A stretch of DNA of 33,443 nt from the NCBI GenBank assembly GCA_902576335.1, contig CACGVC010000010.1, positions 1 to 33,443 on the forward strand. Reading direction: 5' to 3'. A program made the translations under genes and the position numbers. Shown here piece after piece: positions 32,317 to 33,443 of the stretch (within the stretch, counting starts at the first letter, position 1; each line of letters begins with the position of its first letter). This DNA comes from an uncultured Pelagibacteraceae bacterium (GTDB lineage: Bacteria; Pseudomonadota; Alphaproteobacteria; Pelagibacterales; Pelagibacteraceae). Below the pieces are notes generated by a model. That model had not been told where the DNA came from and searched no databases. It saw only the letters and a list, made by a program, of their open reading frames with translations.

Positions 32317-33288
32317 TTATTTATAACTTGATAAAACGTCTGCCCCTCTTGAACCAGCTTTTTGAGACCATTCCTTTGCCATAGTCTCACCTACTTTTTC
32401 AAAATGAGCTTGTAGAGACGCATTTACTTTACCTACTACCATTCCAGCATTAGCTAAAGCTTTTTTGTCGCCGACATTTCCTTGTTTTGATAATTGCCAG
32501 CCTTTTCTTTCTGCTAAAGCTGCTTGTTTCATTACAAGATCTTTTGTTGCTTGATCAAGTTTATTCCAAGAATCTTTATTTACAATTACCATATTTTTTG
32601 GAAACCAAGCTGCTATATCATAAAAATATTTCACACCATTTTCCCATATTTTAGAATTTTTTCCTGTCGTTGGGGAAGTGATCATACTTTCAACAGCACC
32701 AGTAGAAAATGCTTGGCTTATTTCAGCAGCTTCAATTTTTGTTGGCGCCATACCTGTCAGCTCAGCAATTCTTATTGTTGCAGAATTGTATGCTCTAAAC
32801 TTTAAACCTTTAAGGTCATTGACAGAGTTGATTTCCTTTTTGCTATATAAGCCTTGTGCAGGCCATGGCACAGCATAAAGAAATACTAAACCTTTTTTAT
32901 CTAAGCCTTTGATGATCTCAGCTTTAGATGCTTTGTATAATTTCATTGCATCCGAGTAAGATGTTGCCAAGAACGGCTGTGAATCTACTTCCAGTAAAGG
33001 GTCCTCTTTACCCAAAGCTGACATAAATCTTTCTCCAATCTGAGCTTGACCAGTTCTCACAGCTCTAAAGATTTCTCCACCTTTAAATAATGAGCCGCCT
33101 GGATGAGTAACTATTGTAAGTTTTCCACCACTTTTTTCAGTCACATTTTTTGCAAATTCAGTTGCGTTTGCAGAATGAAAATTACCAGCACCATAAGCTA
33201 ATGCCATATCCCATTTTTCTGCAAAAGAAGAATTAATTGACAAAATTGATGAAACTAAAATAATTGATAAGTATTTTATGAATTTCAT
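32317..33288 (-). CDS. dctP: TRAP transporter periplasmic binding protein (DctP)
   Basis: A 323-residue periplasmic solute receptor. Signal peptide of about 23 residues (SINSSFA then EKWDMALAYG). The DctP fold is seen in GGSLFKGGEIFRAVRTGQAQ near 64-83, the ligand-carboxylate arginine region LKGLKFRAYNSATIR with Arg165, and the following AELTGMAPTKIEAAEISQAF. Arg165 implies an organic acid ligand. Position next to pxpABC suggests pyroglutamate (5-oxoproline); a DctP subfamily binding this acid is known from Bordetella (DctP6/DctP7), but I cannot place this protein in it without alignment. A GGAGG ribosome site precedes the ATG. It is the first gene of the dctPQM operon. Confidence 0.95.
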   Translation of the reverse strand: MKFIKYLSIILVSSILSINSSFAEKWDMALAYGAGNFHSANATEFAKNVTEKSGGKLTIVTHPGGSLFKGGEIFRAVRTGQAQIGERFMSALGKEDPLLEVDSQPFLATSYSDAMKLYKASKAEIIKGLDKKGLVFLYAVPWPAQGLYSKKEINSVNDLKGLKFRAYNSATIRIAELTGMAPTKIEAAEISQAFSTGAVESMITSPTTGKNSKIWENGVKYFYDIAAWFPKNMVIVNKDSWNKLDQATKDLVMKQAALAERKGWQLSKQGNVGDKKALANAGMVVGKVNASLQAHFEKVGETMAKEWSQKAGSRGADVLSSYK

Positions 33289-33292
33289 TTAT

Positions 33293-33297
33293 CCTCC
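33293..33297 (-). promoter_or_regulatory. Strong Shine-Dalgarno site of dctP
   Basis: GGAGG on the minus strand (33297-33293) lies 4 bases before the dctP ATG. It is among the clearest ribosome sites in the window, in keeping with the high amount of binding protein a TRAP system needs. Confidence 0.75.
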
Positions 33298-33348
33298 ATT
33301 TTTTTTAAAAGCATTTCATTATGTATTAAAATAATTATCAATAAAAAA

Positions 33349-33354
33349 ATTATA
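33349..33354 (-). promoter_or_regulatory. Candidate -10 box for the dctPQM operon
   Basis: A perfect TATAAT on the minus strand (33354-33349) lies about 60 bases before the dctP ATG. No good -35 box is seen 16-18 bases upstream (only TTAAAT-like sequence), so the call rests on the -10 alone. The rest of the 155-base end region (33289-33443) shows no other feature I can support. Confidence 0.35.
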
Positions 33355-33443
33355 CTACTTTTAATTGAATAATTTAAAATATCTAATACTATGGGCTTAC
33401 TTTGTTAGAAGAAGCACTCATATTAGTTCAGATTATTTTCATT

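Noticed and set aside
33402..33443. Open frame on the plus strand from a TTG to the window end (reads LLEEALILVQ...)
   Set aside because: Only 14 codons are visible, there is no ATG or ribosome site, and AT-rich DNA gives such short hydrophobic reads by chance; it may be the start of a divergent gene but cannot be supported.
1..33443. CRISPR arrays, insertion sequences, tRNA or prophage features
   Set aside because: No regularly spaced repeats, transposase-like proteins, terminal repeats or tRNA-like cloverleaf sequences were noticed on either strand; the only clear direct repetition is between the two glycine aptamers.

Overview
The window looks like a piece of a streamlined, AT-rich marine alphaproteobacterial chromosome, most probably SAR11 (Pelagibacterales). 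The reasons are the low GC content, genes packed with gaps of a few bases or 1-11 base overlaps, K/N/I-rich proteins, alphaproteobacterial (plant-type) GshA, a tandem glycine riboswitch on gcvT, a TRAP transporter and several small DMT permeases. This assignment is inference, since no rRNA or other phylogenetic marker is present. No gene-free stretch exceeds 300 bases, and I saw no tRNA, rRNA, CRISPR array, insertion sequence or phage gene.

Layout. 1-8724 (all +): the 3' part of an MMPL/RND exporter, cvpA-purF, an HD-domain protein, gshA-gshB overlapping a DMT permease, and an MFS permease. 8829-9563 (+): a charged coiled-coil protein of unknown role. 9585-11651 (-): a DMT permease followed by an arginine:glycine-type amidinotransferase. 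11788-13925 (+): an IscU-like scaffold, an HPP membrane protein and NAD-dependent formate dehydrogenase, closed by a clear terminator. 14014-16047 (+): msrA and selO. 16048-17622 (-): tspO and a FAD amino-acid-oxidase-like enzyme. 17647-18408 (+): a short-chain dehydrogenase. 18405-26492 (-): gcvT-gcvH-gcvP followed without a gap by an amine-oxidase-like flavoprotein, DUF1365, a cyclopropane-synthase-like methyltransferase and a DUF3833 lipoprotein, all downstream of the riboswitch. 26693-29176 (-): pxpB-pxpC-DMT permease. 29204-30476 (+): pxpA and a TPR protein. 30473-33288 (-): dctP-dctQ-dctM TRAP transporter.

How the parts may work together. Glycine and one-carbon flow link the glycine cleavage system (5,10-methylene-THF), formate dehydrogenase, the SAM-using lipid methyltransferase and possibly the amidinotransferase, which could consume glycine. 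Glutathione synthesis (gshA, gshB) and 5-oxoprolinase (pxpABC) form two ends of a gamma-glutamyl/5-oxoproline economy. The TRAP transporter beside pxpABC is a good candidate for pyroglutamate uptake. The stretch 14014-22135 is rich in redox and membrane-protection functions (MsrA, SelO, TspO, lipid modification).

The most interesting points are these: (i) a perfect 12-base inverted repeat that pairs the linker of the glycine riboswitch with the gcvT start codon; (ii) the possibility that the riboswitch also drives a four-gene lipid-modification cluster; (iii) an amidinotransferase with an intact catalytic triad but altered acceptor-site residues; (iv) a CFA-like enzyme without the usual bicarbonate-site Cys and His; and (v) the predicted pyroglutamate uptake and utilisation locus.
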